IMG/VR virus record: IMGVR_UViG_3300030098_004159
Coordinates: 1-44,035 of that record
Direction: 5' to 3' (one strand)
DNA: 44,035 nucleotides
From: a virus
Position 1 is the stretch's first letter. Every line of letters begins with the position of its first letter. The position numbers and the translations under genes were made by a program. The notes under the pieces were generated by a model. The model saw nothing but the letters and a program-made list of their open reading frames with translations. It was not told where the DNA came from and searched no databases. Below, piece by piece: positions 13,991-21,964 of the stretch.

Positions 13991-15219
13991 AACACAAGGT
14001 AGCACAAATACTTACACAACAGGAGATACATGGATGGTACTTTGATGAGGATGCTGCACGGAAACTTGAATCTGCTCTCAGAACTGAGTATGAGGCGATT
14101 ACTAAGGTACTTCTCGACAGGTATCCTTACGTTGCAGGAAAGGAATTTACTCCTAAACGAAATAATAGCCGCCAAGGGTATATCGAAGGTTGTACATTTA
14201 CTAGATTAAAAGAATTTAACCCGTCATCAAGGGATCATATCGCATGGATCTTACAAACACATTGTGGTTGGACGCCCGTATCAATGACCTCCACAGGAAA
14301 ACCAGTAATAGACGAAACAATTCTCAAAGAGATTGGGACGGATACTGCTCTGAAGTTCTTGACACTACTGGATCTTACGAAGCAGTTAGGAATGATATCC
14401 GAAGGCGTGAACGCATGGCAGAAGCTTGTTACGAAGTCTAGGATACATCATTACTGTGCTACTACCACAGCTACATTTCGATGTGCTCATCGTACACCTA
14501 ACCTTGGACAAGTTCCAGCTGATGAACGATTTAGAAGATTGTTCAGAGCTACACCCGGTCAACGCATGGTCGCAGCTGACTTATCGGGTATAGAATTACG
14601 CATGCTCGCTCATTATCTTGCTAGATATGACGGAGGTCGATATGCAACCATTCTTACAACAGGCGACATTCACCAAACTAATGCTGACAAAATTGGAATT
14701 ACCCGTAGACAAGTCAAAACCGTTACTTATGCATTCTTATATGGATGTGGAGATATTAAATTGGGACATAGTTATGATCAATTATTATCCGAAGATGAAG
14801 CTAGGAAAAAAGGCAAAGAGATTAGGAAAGCTTATGTTGATGCCATTCCGGGTCTTGCAGAGCTGTTACAAGCTTGTAAGATACGTAGCCAAAGAAATTT
14901 CGCAAACGCCATCGACGGTCGTCGTATCAGCGTGGACAAAGGGCATAAGTTTCTCAACTACCTCTTACAGGGAGGAGCAGCGGTTATCGCCAAAAGATGG
15001 ATGGTCAGATCCCATGAACGAATATTACAAGGAGATGTAGACTGTCACCAACTTGCTTTTATCCATGATGAATTACAATTTGAATGTAATCCTAAACACG
15101 TAGAAGATCTCAAGTCCATATTAGAATTATCTGCTGTTGAAGCAGGTGAACATTATAATATGAGGATTCCTATAGCTGCTGAAGCCAAGGATGGAGAGAC
15201 TTGGGCAGACACCCATTAA
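13951..15219 (+). CDS. DNA polymerase, polymerase part (split gp5)
   Basis: A 422-aa A-family polymerase domain without an exonuclease. Motif A has Asp210 in VAADLSGIELR. Motif B has Arg252, Lys256 and Tyr260 in the O helix (RRQVKTVTYAFLYG), with the T7 spacing and with Tyr at the dNTP-selecting position. Motif C is IHDE (Asp373, Glu374). ATG 13951 overlaps the exonuclease gene by 40 bases in the -1 frame and has no ribosome site. The N-terminus (LEHKVAQILTQQEIHGWYFD) is the usual bridge between exo and pol domains, so nothing obvious is lost. No thioredoxin-binding loop can be judged. Confidence 0.93.
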   Translation: MQSFPPLPEWVKLEHKVAQILTQQEIHGWYFDEDAARKLESALRTEYEAITKVLLDRYPYVAGKEFTPKRNNSRQGYIEGCTFTRLKEFNPSSRDHIAWILQTHCGWTPVSMTSTGKPVIDETILKEIGTDTALKFLTLLDLTKQLGMISEGVNAWQKLVTKSRIHHYCATTTATFRCAHRTPNLGQVPADERFRRLFRATPGQRMVAADLSGIELRMLAHYLARYDGGRYATILTTGDIHQTNADKIGITRRQVKTVTYAFLYGCGDIKLGHSYDQLLSEDEARKKGKEIRKAYVDAIPGLAELLQACKIRSQRNFANAIDGRRISVDKGHKFLNYLLQGGAAVIAKRWMVRSHERILQGDVDCHQLAFIHDELQFECNPKHVEDLKSILELSAVEAGEHYNMRIPIAAEAKDGETWADTH

Positions 15220-15222
15220 TTT

Positions 15223-16008
15223 ATGAAAATTTTAATAGACGCAGACTATATTGTATATAAGTCTTGTGCTGCAGCAGAAAGTGAAGTAGACTTTGGTGAT
15301 GATGTTATTCTCGTTACAAGTAATTTCAATGATGCTTACAATGCTGCAAAACGTGAGATAGCGAAGATTGAAAAGAAACTTGGTGATTTCTCAAATACTA
15401 TATTGTTCTTTTCTGACAGTACAAATTTCAGGAAAAAAATTCTACCAGAATATAAAGGACATCGAAATCGTAAAAAACCATGTGGATACAAACGTATCAT
15501 CAATGCTCTTGGAAAAGAGTACAAGGTCATCAAAAAGCCTTCGTTAGAGGGTGATGATGCACTTGGTATTTATGCCACAAAATTTCCGGGTAATATAATT
15601 GTTTCACCAGACAAGGACATGAAACAGATTCCCGGTCAGCTGTATAACTTTGACGATGTTTTCACAATAACACCTGAAGAAGGTGCTAAATGGCACTTGC
15701 TTCAAACAATGGCAGGTGATAACACCGATGGATATGCTGGAGTACCTACAATCGGCGTAAAAAGAGCCGAAAAAATCTTTGAGGAAAAAGGTTACACTTG
15801 GAAAGCCGTAGTGGAAACCTTTGAAGAAAAAGGTATGACAGAAGAAGATGCTCTAGTTAATGCTAGGCTTGCAAAAATATTAACTGCTGATGATTATGAC
15901 TTCAAAAGAAAAGAACCTAAACTTTGGTCCCCCTCCTCCAATTACAAAGTTAACGACGGAACAGGATCTAAAAATGAGACTGATAGCCGACAAACTAAAG
16001 AGGGATAA
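15223..16008 (+). CDS. 5'-3' exonuclease (T7 gp6-like)
   Basis: A 261-aa FEN-family nuclease (T7 gp6 is 300 aa) that removes RNA primers and degrades host DNA. Metal-binding acidic motifs are visible in order: ILIDADYI at the N-terminus (Asp6, Asp8), a basic clamp SDSTNFRKKILPEYKGHR, EGDDALGIYA, SPDKDMKQIPG, and the helix-hairpin-helix region AGDNTDGYAGVPTIGVKRA. It starts 3 bases after the polymerase stop. One TCACAATAAC copy lies at 15662-15671. Confidence 0.95.
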   Translation: MKILIDADYIVYKSCAAAESEVDFGDDVILVTSNFNDAYNAAKREIAKIEKKLGDFSNTILFFSDSTNFRKKILPEYKGHRNRKKPCGYKRIINALGKEYKVIKKPSLEGDDALGIYATKFPGNIIVSPDKDMKQIPGQLYNFDDVFTITPEEGAKWHLLQTMAGDNTDGYAGVPTIGVKRAEKIFEEKGYTWKAVVETFEEKGMTEEDALVNARLAKILTADDYDFKRKEPKLWSPSSNYKVNDGTGSKNETDSRQTKEG

Positions 16009-16141
16009 CGTTAAAAAAGAAGATATAATTACTGTATATTTAGCATTGCAAAAACAAAACTTTGTATTAAGTAATTCTTTAATGAATTTAATTGATAATT
16101 GGCCGCAGGAGCCAGTTACCACTTTTGGTATTTTAATTTAA
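15974..16141 (+). CDS. Small hypothetical protein before ribonucleotide reductase, 55 aa
   Basis: The frame opens at 15890, but ATG 15974 with AGGAT upstream limits the overlap with the exonuclease gene to 35 bases, and I prefer it. The product is helical: a basic segment ADKLKRDNVKKEDI, then VYLALQKQNFVLSNSLMNLIDNWP. The LALQ-x-F-N-L-WP pattern is one I associate with small phage proteins of unknown function. Its stop overlaps the reductase start (TAATG). Confidence 0.6.
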   Translation: MRLIADKLKRDNVKKEDIITVYLALQKQNFVLSNSLMNLIDNWPQEPVTTFGILI

Positions 16142-17505
16142 TGACAACAGAACTTATCTCCCGTACTGGTCGGGTCCAGTCTTGGCTGGATAACCCAGAA
16201 TCACGCCTACCAGTTTCATGTACTGTATTCGTAGTCGAGGACTCAATGGAAGGTCCCGACGGAATTGAAGCCAGCTGGAGGTTTGTCTCTCATGCTCTCC
16301 GATACGGAGCAGGAGTAGCAGTCCACTTATCAAAAATTAGACCTAGAGGACATGAAAATGGCAGAGGTTTAGTTGCTAGTGGACCAGTATCATTTGCAAA
16401 AATTTATTCTAGTTTAAATGAAACATTACGTAGAGGCGGTCACTTCAAAAACGGTGCTGTGGTTGCCCATCTTGATATTGATCACCCCGATATTATTGAG
16501 TTCGTGCAAACGCCCAGAGAAGAACTCCCATGGATTAAGCGATGTGTTAACGTCGATAGAGAAAAATGGTTTAGAGCAAACATTAGAACAAGAGAAGCAA
16601 TATTACAAGGAATTGCCAAAGGAGATATTTGGCTCAACAAAATAAAATACGATGGAAAATCTAAACGAATTCGTGGAAACGTCTGCCTCGAGGTTTACCT
16701 GCCCTCACGAGGAACTTGCCTCTTACAACATGTCAATCTCGGTGGGTGCAAGATCGAAGACCTCCCGAAAGCTTTCGCTGTGGGTATGTCTGAATTGTGT
16801 GAACTCCATAGCAAAACAGGCGTCGGAAATACAGGCGAGTATTTACCTTCCGAAACGGACCGCCAAGTCGGACTTGGATGCCTTGGATTAGCTAACTTTT
16901 TAGCAAATAATAATGTAACATATGCAGACTTTGCTAACGCATTAGAAAGTAAAGAATGTAGTGAAACGGCATTATATATAGTTGATGAATTGCAAGCAGC
17001 TATAGAAGGAGCAGCAGTCATAGCTCGTCACAATAACATGGCTCGAGCTTTTGCTATTGCTCCTACAGCATCTTGTTCTTATAAAAGTAGAGATGTAAAA
17101 GGATATACTTGTACTCCTGAAATAGCACCACCCATTGCTAAAAGTGTAGACCGTGACTCTGGCACTTTTGGTGTAGAAAAAGTTGAATACGGCAATGTCG
17201 AAATTGCCTCGGAAGTTGGTTGGGACGTTTACAAACGTGTCACTAATGGTATCGTAAAATTATTCGACGCTACGGGACTTCTTCACGGATACAGCTTTAA
17301 CTCATGGAGTGATGTTGTAACCTACGACAATGCGTTCGTTGAAGAGTGGTTGCTTTCTCCTCAGACCTCCCTTTACTATTCTTTACAAGTAATGGGTGAT
17401 ACTCAGGATAAGACTAACGCTTACGCTGCTCTTGATCAGGACGAAGTTGATGATTACTTGAAAGAAATTTTAGATAATCCAATTAACTGCGACTGCCAAG
17501 AATAA
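16141..17505 (+). CDS. nrdA: Ribonucleotide reductase, catalytic alpha subunit (class I, NrdA-like)
   Basis: Reduces ribonucleotides to deoxyribonucleotides for phage DNA. ATG 16141 gives 454 aa; the frame runs further back only to a TTG. The active site shows Cys27 (first redox Cys), Asn180-x-Cys182-x-Glu184 (NVCLE, the thiyl radical loop), Cys193 (partner redox Cys), a Tyr-Tyr pair in SLYYSLQ for radical transfer and the C-terminal CDC (450-452) that is re-reduced by thioredoxin/glutaredoxin. The N-terminal ATP-cone is absent, and the chain is much shorter than cellular NrdA (about 760 aa). The Tyr pair and the adjacent beta gene point to class I, not the class II label these cyanophage genes once carried. 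Confidence 0.9.
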   Translation: MTTELISRTGRVQSWLDNPESRLPVSCTVFVVEDSMEGPDGIEASWRFVSHALRYGAGVAVHLSKIRPRGHENGRGLVASGPVSFAKIYSSLNETLRRGGHFKNGAVVAHLDIDHPDIIEFVQTPREELPWIKRCVNVDREKWFRANIRTREAILQGIAKGDIWLNKIKYDGKSKRIRGNVCLEVYLPSRGTCLLQHVNLGGCKIEDLPKAFAVGMSELCELHSKTGVGNTGEYLPSETDRQVGLGCLGLANFLANNNVTYADFANALESKECSETALYIVDELQAAIEGAAVIARHNNMARAFAIAPTASCSYKSRDVKGYTCTPEIAPPIAKSVDRDSGTFGVEKVEYGNVEIASEVGWDVYKRVTNGIVKLFDATGLLHGYSFNSWSDVVTYDNAFVEEWLLSPQTSLYYSLQVMGDTQDKTNAYAALDQDEVDDYLKEILDNPINCDCQE

Positions 17506-18227
17506 TGAAATTAGATCCCTATGAAAAACTACTCAGTAGGAAAAGAAAATGGACGCCTGTTAAGCCAAAGGCTGGCGTCTTTAAAAATGGAGCGGAACAA
17601 ACCATCCGACGTTGCCTCGCAATACGTCATATGGAGTTACCAGTTGGTGAGTTCATTAAAGAAGGTCTTGAAAAGAACGTTCCCGAAAACGCTCGAGCAT
17701 TATTAATAGATAATGTTAGAGATGAAGAAAGGCATGACCTTGCTTTAGGTTATATCGTTGATGCTCATGGAGCTGATATGAAAGATGAATACGAAGCTAT
17801 GAGGTTAAGAGATGCATGGATTGAACACCCTGATCATACTATTACAAAGGCACTCGTTGCAGAGCGAGCTGTATTCTTTGTTTTACTTCCTTTCTTTCGG
17901 TTTACTGGTGATCCTGCTCTCAGAACAGTATCAGCTGATATATCCAGAGATGAACAAATCCACGTTGCAACAAATAGCCTTGTATGTGCTGAGTTGGGTC
18001 TTCGTCCTAGCAATAGCTTGGACAAGCTTAGGAAAGCAACTATCAACTGGATTTTCCAACCTCTAGGTATAAATACTACCGATAAATATTTGGACAAAAA
18101 TTTTTGGCTGGATGCAAGCGACCGCTTAATGTATGAAGGTAAAGCACCTCAACTTTCTGAGACACGGTCAGCACGTATGCCAGCATTTTTCGAGCACTCA
18201 AATGTCAATCTCCCTCAATACTCTTAA
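17505..18227 (+). CDS. nrdB: Ribonucleotide reductase, small beta subunit (class I, NrdB-like)
   Basis: A 240-aa ferritin-like four-helix protein coupled to the alpha gene (TAATG). Di-metal ligands can be assigned by spacing: Glu44, Glu74-x-x-His77 (EERH), Glu120, Glu150-x-x-His153 (EQIH). This symmetrical set is the class I beta signature. The position of the radical tyrosine (four residues after His77) is Leu81, so the usual Tyr is absent; Tyr83 is nearby. The subunit is short compared with E. coli NrdB (376 aa). It would generate the radical for the alpha subunit with an Fe/Mn-type or other metal centre; the exact cofactor is inference. Confidence 0.85.
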   Translation: MKLDPYEKLLSRKRKWTPVKPKAGVFKNGAEQTIRRCLAIRHMELPVGEFIKEGLEKNVPENARALLIDNVRDEERHDLALGYIVDAHGADMKDEYEAMRLRDAWIEHPDHTITKALVAERAVFFVLLPFFRFTGDPALRTVSADISRDEQIHVATNSLVCAELGLRPSNSLDKLRKATINWIFQPLGINTTDKYLDKNFWLDASDRLMYEGKAPQLSETRSARMPAFFEHSNVNLPQYS

Positions 18228-18387
18228 ATTACACAACGAGCGAGTGGAAGAACTGCTAAAAAAAGTTGAAGACAATTTTAAATGGCAACCCGTCCACCCC
18301 AAGGAGGAATTAGCCTCCATCATGTACCGTGCTGGTCAAGCTAGTGTGGTAGAATATATTAAACAACTTATAAAGGAAGAAGAATAA
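18202..18387 (+). CDS. Small helical protein, 61 aa
   Basis: I place the start at ATG 18202; the frame continues upstream without another ATG. It overlaps the beta-subunit end by 26 bases and the next gene as TAATG. The product is a charged helix (KLHNERVEELLKKVEDNFKWQPVHPKEELASIMYRAGQ), then VVEYIKQLIKEEE. The segment resembles small proteins at this position in other T7-like cyanophages. Function unknown. Confidence 0.65.
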   Translation: MSISLNTLKLHNERVEELLKKVEDNFKWQPVHPKEELASIMYRAGQASVVEYIKQLIKEEE

Positions 18388-18659
18388 TGTGCGTAGGCAA
18401 CATTCTAGGTTTAAACCGTCCAACACCTGCTCCTCCTCAAAGGCAAGCACCTGCTCCTACAATGAAAGCAGCTGCACCTCCAACTGAGATGGTAGATCCT
18501 GAAAGAATTAAGGATGAACAAGGTGATGAAGATAAATTATCAACAAAAAAAAAGAAAGCTTTAGAAATTAAAAAAGTTAGAGAAGGTGTTAAAACTTTCG
18601 GAGCTATTAATCCTGCTTCTTTACCAAGCACACCAAGCGGTGGTGTCAACACACCATAA
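18387..18659 (+). CDS. Small proline-rich protein upstream of portal (gp7.3-like position)
   Basis: A 90-aa protein beginning MCVGN and rich in Pro/Ala (TPAPPQRQAPAPT), followed by a charged segment (DEQGDEDKLSTKKKKALEIKK) and a Gly/Ser/Pro C-terminus. It lies just before the portal, where T7 encodes gp7.3, a short disordered tail-assembly protein; the composition fits, but I see no firm homology. The next gene product has a similar MC-x-GG-Pro start. Confidence 0.6.
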   Translation: MCVGNILGLNRPTPAPPQRQAPAPTMKAAAPPTEMVDPERIKDEQGDEDKLSTKKKKALEIKKVREGVKTFGAINPASLPSTPSGGVNTP

Positions 18660-18668
18660 GGAGGTACT

Positions 18669-18878
18669 ATGTGTTTAGGCGGAGGCGGTGGTTATATGCC
18701 ACCACCAGTTAAGAAAGCTCCGGATCCAGAACCCGGACCAGCTTCACCACCAGATATGGTGAACAATACTATAATACCTAATGCAAATCCAAGAGATCAA
18801 CAGGAAGCAGCCAGAGGTGAATTTGATCCTCCTAAAAATAAAGCTAAACTTAAATCTCAATCAAGTAAATACAACTAA
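18669..18878 (+). CDS. Small Gly/Pro-rich protein upstream of portal
   Basis: A 69-aa protein starting MCLGGGGG, then PPPVKKAPDPEPGPASPPD and a polar tail. AAGGAGG lies about 5 bases before the start, and the stop overlaps the portal start (TAATG). Its N-terminus resembles the preceding gene's (MC then a Gly/Pro-rich run), so the two could be diverged copies or share a constraint such as a membrane or virion anchor. No function is established. Confidence 0.6.
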   Translation: MCLGGGGGYMPPPVKKAPDPEPGPASPPDMVNNTIIPNANPRDQQEAARGEFDPPKNKAKLKSQSSKYN

Positions 18879-20518
18879 TGAAAGCACGTGATAGATACAC
18901 ACAACTGACCAAAGGTAGATCACAGTTCCTTGATACCGCAGTTGAGTGTTCCAGATTAACGTTGCCTTATCTTATACAAGAAGATCTCAGTTCACGACCA
19001 ACTCACCAGAAGTTACATACACCATGGCAATCAGTTGGCAGCAAGTCAGTTGTCAATTTGGCAGCAAAACTTATGCTTGCATTGCTACCACCACAAACAA
19101 GTTTTTTTAAATTTCAAGTTAGAGATGATAAACTTGGTGAAGAATTTCCACGTGAAGTAAAAAGTGAATTAGATTTATCCTTTTCTAAAATGGAAAGGAT
19201 GGTTATGGATTATATTAATGCCTCTAGTGATAGAGTCGTAGTCCACCAAGCACTCAAGCACTTGATTGTCTCAGGAAATGCATTAATATTTATGGGCAAG
19301 GACGGTCTCAAAAATTATCCCCTTAATCGCTTTGTGATAAACAGAGATGGAAACGGGAACGTATGTGAGATTGTCACAAAGGAACTAATAAGTCGTAAGA
19401 TTCTAGGTATGGACCTGCCAGAACCTTTACCAAACTCTCCCGGAGATGATGGTTACAAGACAGGGTCCGATGATCAAGACGTAGAAGTGTATACTTACGT
19501 CCGACTCGATGATAATGGTCGATGGGTATGGCATCAGGAAGCATTCGATAAAATATTACCTAACAGTAGAAGTACAGCTCCAAAAAACGCAAGTCCTTGG
19601 CTCGTCCTCAGGTTTAATACCGTGGACGGAGAAGATTACGGACGTGGTAGAGTAGAAGAGTTCCTTGGCGACATCAGATCGCTTGAGGGATTATCTCAAG
19701 CTCTTGTTGAAGGAAGTGCTGCAGCTGCTAAGGTTGTCTTCCTTGTCTCACCATCCTCTACAACAAAACCAAAAACTATAGCCGATGCTGGTAACGGAGC
19801 CATCGTTCAGGGTAGACCTGATGATGTTGGTGTTATACAGGTAGGCAAAACAGCTGATTTCCGAACGGCTGCAGAGCAAATGCAAACCTTAGAACGTAGG
19901 ATAGGAGAAGCCTTCCTTGTACTACAGGTTAGGCAAAGCGAAAGAACAACTGCGGAAGAGGTACGCCTCACGCAAATGGAATTAGAACAACAGCTTGGCG
20001 GCTTATTCAGCTTGCTCACGGTTGAGTTCCTAATACCCTACCTCAATAGAACCTTGCATATATTACAACGCAACAAGGAACTACCTAAAATTCCTAAAGA
20101 TGTGGTACGTCCACAAATAGTTGCTGGTGTTAATGCATTAGGTAGAGGACAAGATCAAGAATCTCTTGTTCAATTCGCACAAACTCTTGCACAAACTATG
20201 GGACCAGAAGTCATGGCTAAGTATCTTGATCCCGGTGAGTATGTTAAACGACTTGCTGCAGCTCAAGGTATAGATGTACTTAACTTAGTTAAGACAGCTG
20301 AAACCATGCAGATGGAGAAAGAACAACAGATGCAACAGATGCAACAGCAAGAAATGCTCAAGCAAGCTGGTCAATTCGCTAACTCTCCAATGATGGATCC
20401 AAGTAAGAACGAAGGAATGCAGCAAATGATACAAGACGGATACGATCAATTACAAAATGGACAAAATCAAGGCGAGCCGCCCACAGAAGGTGGCGAAGAA
20501 ACCTCTCCCCAAGGTTAG
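18878..20518 (+). CDS. Portal protein, head-tail connector (T7 gp8-like)
   Basis: Forms the dodecameric ring through which DNA enters and leaves the head (546 aa; T7 gp8 is 536). The start is typical of the family (RYTQLTKGRSQFLDTAVECSRLTLPYL), followed by the HTPWQSVGSKSVVNLAAKLMLALLPPQ region. The C-terminal part contains EEVRLTQMELEQQLGGLFSLL and a Gln/Met-rich tail. It interacts with the terminase and gp11. The next small gene starts inside its C-terminus. Confidence 0.96.
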   Translation: MKARDRYTQLTKGRSQFLDTAVECSRLTLPYLIQEDLSSRPTHQKLHTPWQSVGSKSVVNLAAKLMLALLPPQTSFFKFQVRDDKLGEEFPREVKSELDLSFSKMERMVMDYINASSDRVVVHQALKHLIVSGNALIFMGKDGLKNYPLNRFVINRDGNGNVCEIVTKELISRKILGMDLPEPLPNSPGDDGYKTGSDDQDVEVYTYVRLDDNGRWVWHQEAFDKILPNSRSTAPKNASPWLVLRFNTVDGEDYGRGRVEEFLGDIRSLEGLSQALVEGSAAAAKVVFLVSPSSTTKPKTIADAGNGAIVQGRPDDVGVIQVGKTADFRTAAEQMQTLERRIGEAFLVLQVRQSERTTAEEVRLTQMELEQQLGGLFSLLTVEFLIPYLNRTLHILQRNKELPKIPKDVVRPQIVAGVNALGRGQDQESLVQFAQTLAQTMGPEVMAKYLDPGEYVKRLAAAQGIDVLNLVKTAETMQMEKEQQMQQMQQQEMLKQAGQFANSPMMDPSKNEGMQQMIQDGYDQLQNGQNQGEPPTEGGEETSPQG

Positions 20519-20684
20519 TAAACCTGAGTCTCTCGTAGTAGAGAGTGAAAGAGCTAAACCAACTAAGTTTACATCTAGAGCAAACATAGGACCAGATCCT
20601 GATCTAGTAACAACATTTGGTTTAGGAAACCTAAAAGTCACCACCGCTAAAGGAATTAAACATGACGGAAAAACTAACGTATGA
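20457..20684 (+). CDS. Small basic protein between portal and scaffold, 75 aa
   Basis: ATG 20457 lies inside the portal gene and the stop lies 23 bases inside the scaffold gene. The N-terminal half is basic (ASRPQKVAKKPLPKVSK), and the C-terminal half (SRANIGPDPDLVTTFGLGNLKV) looks like a defined segment. It fills a gap of 143 bases that would otherwise be empty, which supports it being real. Function unknown; a role in head assembly is suggested only by position. Confidence 0.6.
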   Translation: MDKIKASRPQKVAKKPLPKVSKPESLVVESERAKPTKFTSRANIGPDPDLVTTFGLGNLKVTTAKGIKHDGKTNV

Positions 20685-21453
20685 CCCTACCCCAGCAGAT
20701 GCTCCCGAATTTACAGAGGATGAACAAAATTCTCTAGAGGTTGCAGAAAAGCTAGGGCAGGAAGAAGCAGAATTATATGCAGGTAAGTTTGAAAATGCAG
20801 AGGAATTAGAAAATGCATACCTAGAACTTCAAAAGAAATTAGGATCTCGTGATGAAGATGACGATGAAGTAGAAGATACTACATTAGACGAAGACGAGTA
20901 TCCTGAAGAAGTAGCTGATGGTGTTAATTTAATTACTCAAGCATCAGAAGAATACTTTGAAAACGAAGGTGCAATCTCTGAAGAAACAATGGAACGTTTT
21001 AAAGAGATGTCTAGTTCAGAATTAGTAGAAGCTTACATGGCAATCAGAGATCGCAATCCTGATGTTGATGGAGGTGGATATTCTGCAGATCTAACTGATG
21101 CTGAAATGAATCAAGTATATAATTCAGCAGGAGGCGAAGCCGAATATAATAACTTAACAAGTTGGGCAGCTCAAAATTTAGATGAATCTAAAATGGATGC
21201 ATTTAATGATATAATTGATAGAGGTAATGCTACTTCTATACAGATAGCAGTTGCTGGACTAAGAGCAGAATATGAAAATCAAGAAGGTTACGAAGGACGA
21301 ATGTTAACTGGCAAAGCAGCAAGATCATCTGGAGATGTATTCAGAAGTCAAGCTGAAGTTGTTCAAGCAATGAATAATCCTAAGTATGACCGAGACCCTG
21401 CCTATCGTCAGGATGTATACGATAAACTAGAAAGATCTAATGTACAATTTTAA
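20662..21453 (+). CDS. Scaffolding protein (T7 gp9-like)
   Basis: A 263-aa, very acidic, mostly helical protein between portal and capsid, the place of gp9. The acidic stretch DEDDDEVEDTTLDEDEYPEE and the repeated Glu-rich helices are typical of phage scaffolds. The C-terminal part is less acidic and basic near its end, as expected for a capsid-binding segment. It directs capsid assembly and leaves the prohead before DNA packaging. Confidence 0.9.
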   Translation: MTEKLTYDPTPADAPEFTEDEQNSLEVAEKLGQEEAELYAGKFENAEELENAYLELQKKLGSRDEDDDEVEDTTLDEDEYPEEVADGVNLITQASEEYFENEGAISEETMERFKEMSSSELVEAYMAIRDRNPDVDGGGYSADLTDAEMNQVYNSAGGEAEYNNLTSWAAQNLDESKMDAFNDIIDRGNATSIQIAVAGLRAEYENQEGYEGRMLTGKAARSSGDVFRSQAEVVQAMNNPKYDRDPAYRQDVYDKLERSNVQF

Positions 21454-21455
21454 TT

Positions 21456-21644
21456 ATGTCTAAAGCTTATGATCCCTCAGCACGAAATAATGCTATGAGG
21501 GTAAAATATAAAGTCAATACTACAGGTGATCGTTGGTTTATACCATACAATGACGCTGGAACTACAGCTGCTCAAGTAGCTCAATGTAATAAACTCGTTG
21601 GCAAAACAGCTAACGGTACACAAGACGCAGGAGGAGAACAGTAA
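21456..21644 (+). CDS. Small hypothetical protein after scaffold, 62 aa
   Basis: Starts two bases after the scaffold stop. It is a small soluble protein (SARNNAMRVKYKVNTTGDRWFIPYND, then AAQVAQCNKLVGKTANG) with an amphipathic helix in the second half. Its stop overlaps the next micro-gene (TAATG), and an AGGAGG site for that gene lies within its last codons. Function unknown. Confidence 0.6.
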   Translation: MSKAYDPSARNNAMRVKYKVNTTGDRWFIPYNDAGTTAAQVAQCNKLVGKTANGTQDAGGEQ

Positions 21645-21703
21645 TGCCAAGAGGTAAAGGAACTTATTCTAAACCCGGTAGACCACCAAAACCTAAAAAG
21701 TAA
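21644..21703 (+). CDS. Basic micropeptide MPRGKG type, 19 aa
   Basis: ATG 21644 follows AGGAGGAG closely and the peptide begins MPRGKGTYSKPGRPPKPK. Small peptides of this MPRGKGTY...GRPPK type recur in marine cyanophage head-gene regions, which suggests it is real. It is basic and Pro/Gly-rich. It is the last gene before the hairpin at 21706-21760. Confidence 0.55.
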   Translation: MPRGKGTYSKPGRPPKPKK

Positions 21704-21705
21704 TC

Positions 21706-21760
21706 ATCAAGGCGGCTCGAATCGTATCGTAAACCGCCTAATGATTCACCTTTTATTTTT
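21706..21760 (+). terminator. Hairpin before hli-psbA, terminator or leader RNA
   Basis: ATCA-AGGCGG (21706-21715) pairs with CCGCCT-aa-TGAT (21734-21745), giving 10 bp with a 2-base bulge and an 18-base loop. A T-rich stretch (CCTTTTATTTTT, 21749-21760) follows and leads directly into the hli start at 21761. It fits an intrinsic terminator separating the head operon from hli-psbA. Alternatively it is a 5' leader structure for these photosynthesis genes. Confidence 0.6.
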
Positions 21761-21964
21761 ATGACAGTAACAACTGAATATGGGAAACAAAATATTTTCC
21801 CAAAAGAAATACCAGCGAGAGTTATCGCTGACTACCCTACAAACATCAACCCTATTATGACAAACGAAGCAGAAAGATTTAACGGCTGGGCAGCAATGCT
21901 TGGTTTCGTTGCAGCTATCGGAGCTTATGTTACAACAGGACAAATCATACCCGGAATATTTTAA
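21761..21964 (+). CDS. hli: High-light-inducible protein (Hli)
   Basis: A 67-aa single-span thylakoid protein that binds chlorophyll/carotenoid and protects photosystem II. The family signature [20 protein letters not shown] is complete at residues about 37-56, with the E-x-x-N-G...A-M-x-G-F chlorophyll-binding pattern, followed by GQIIPGIF. The N-terminal 35 residues are soluble. It overlaps psbA as TAATG, so the two are co-translated. This is a cyanobacterial auxiliary gene. Confidence 0.96.
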   Translation: MTVTTEYGKQNIFPKEIPARVIADYPTNINPIMTNEAERFNGWAAMLGFVAAIGAYVTTGQIIPGIF

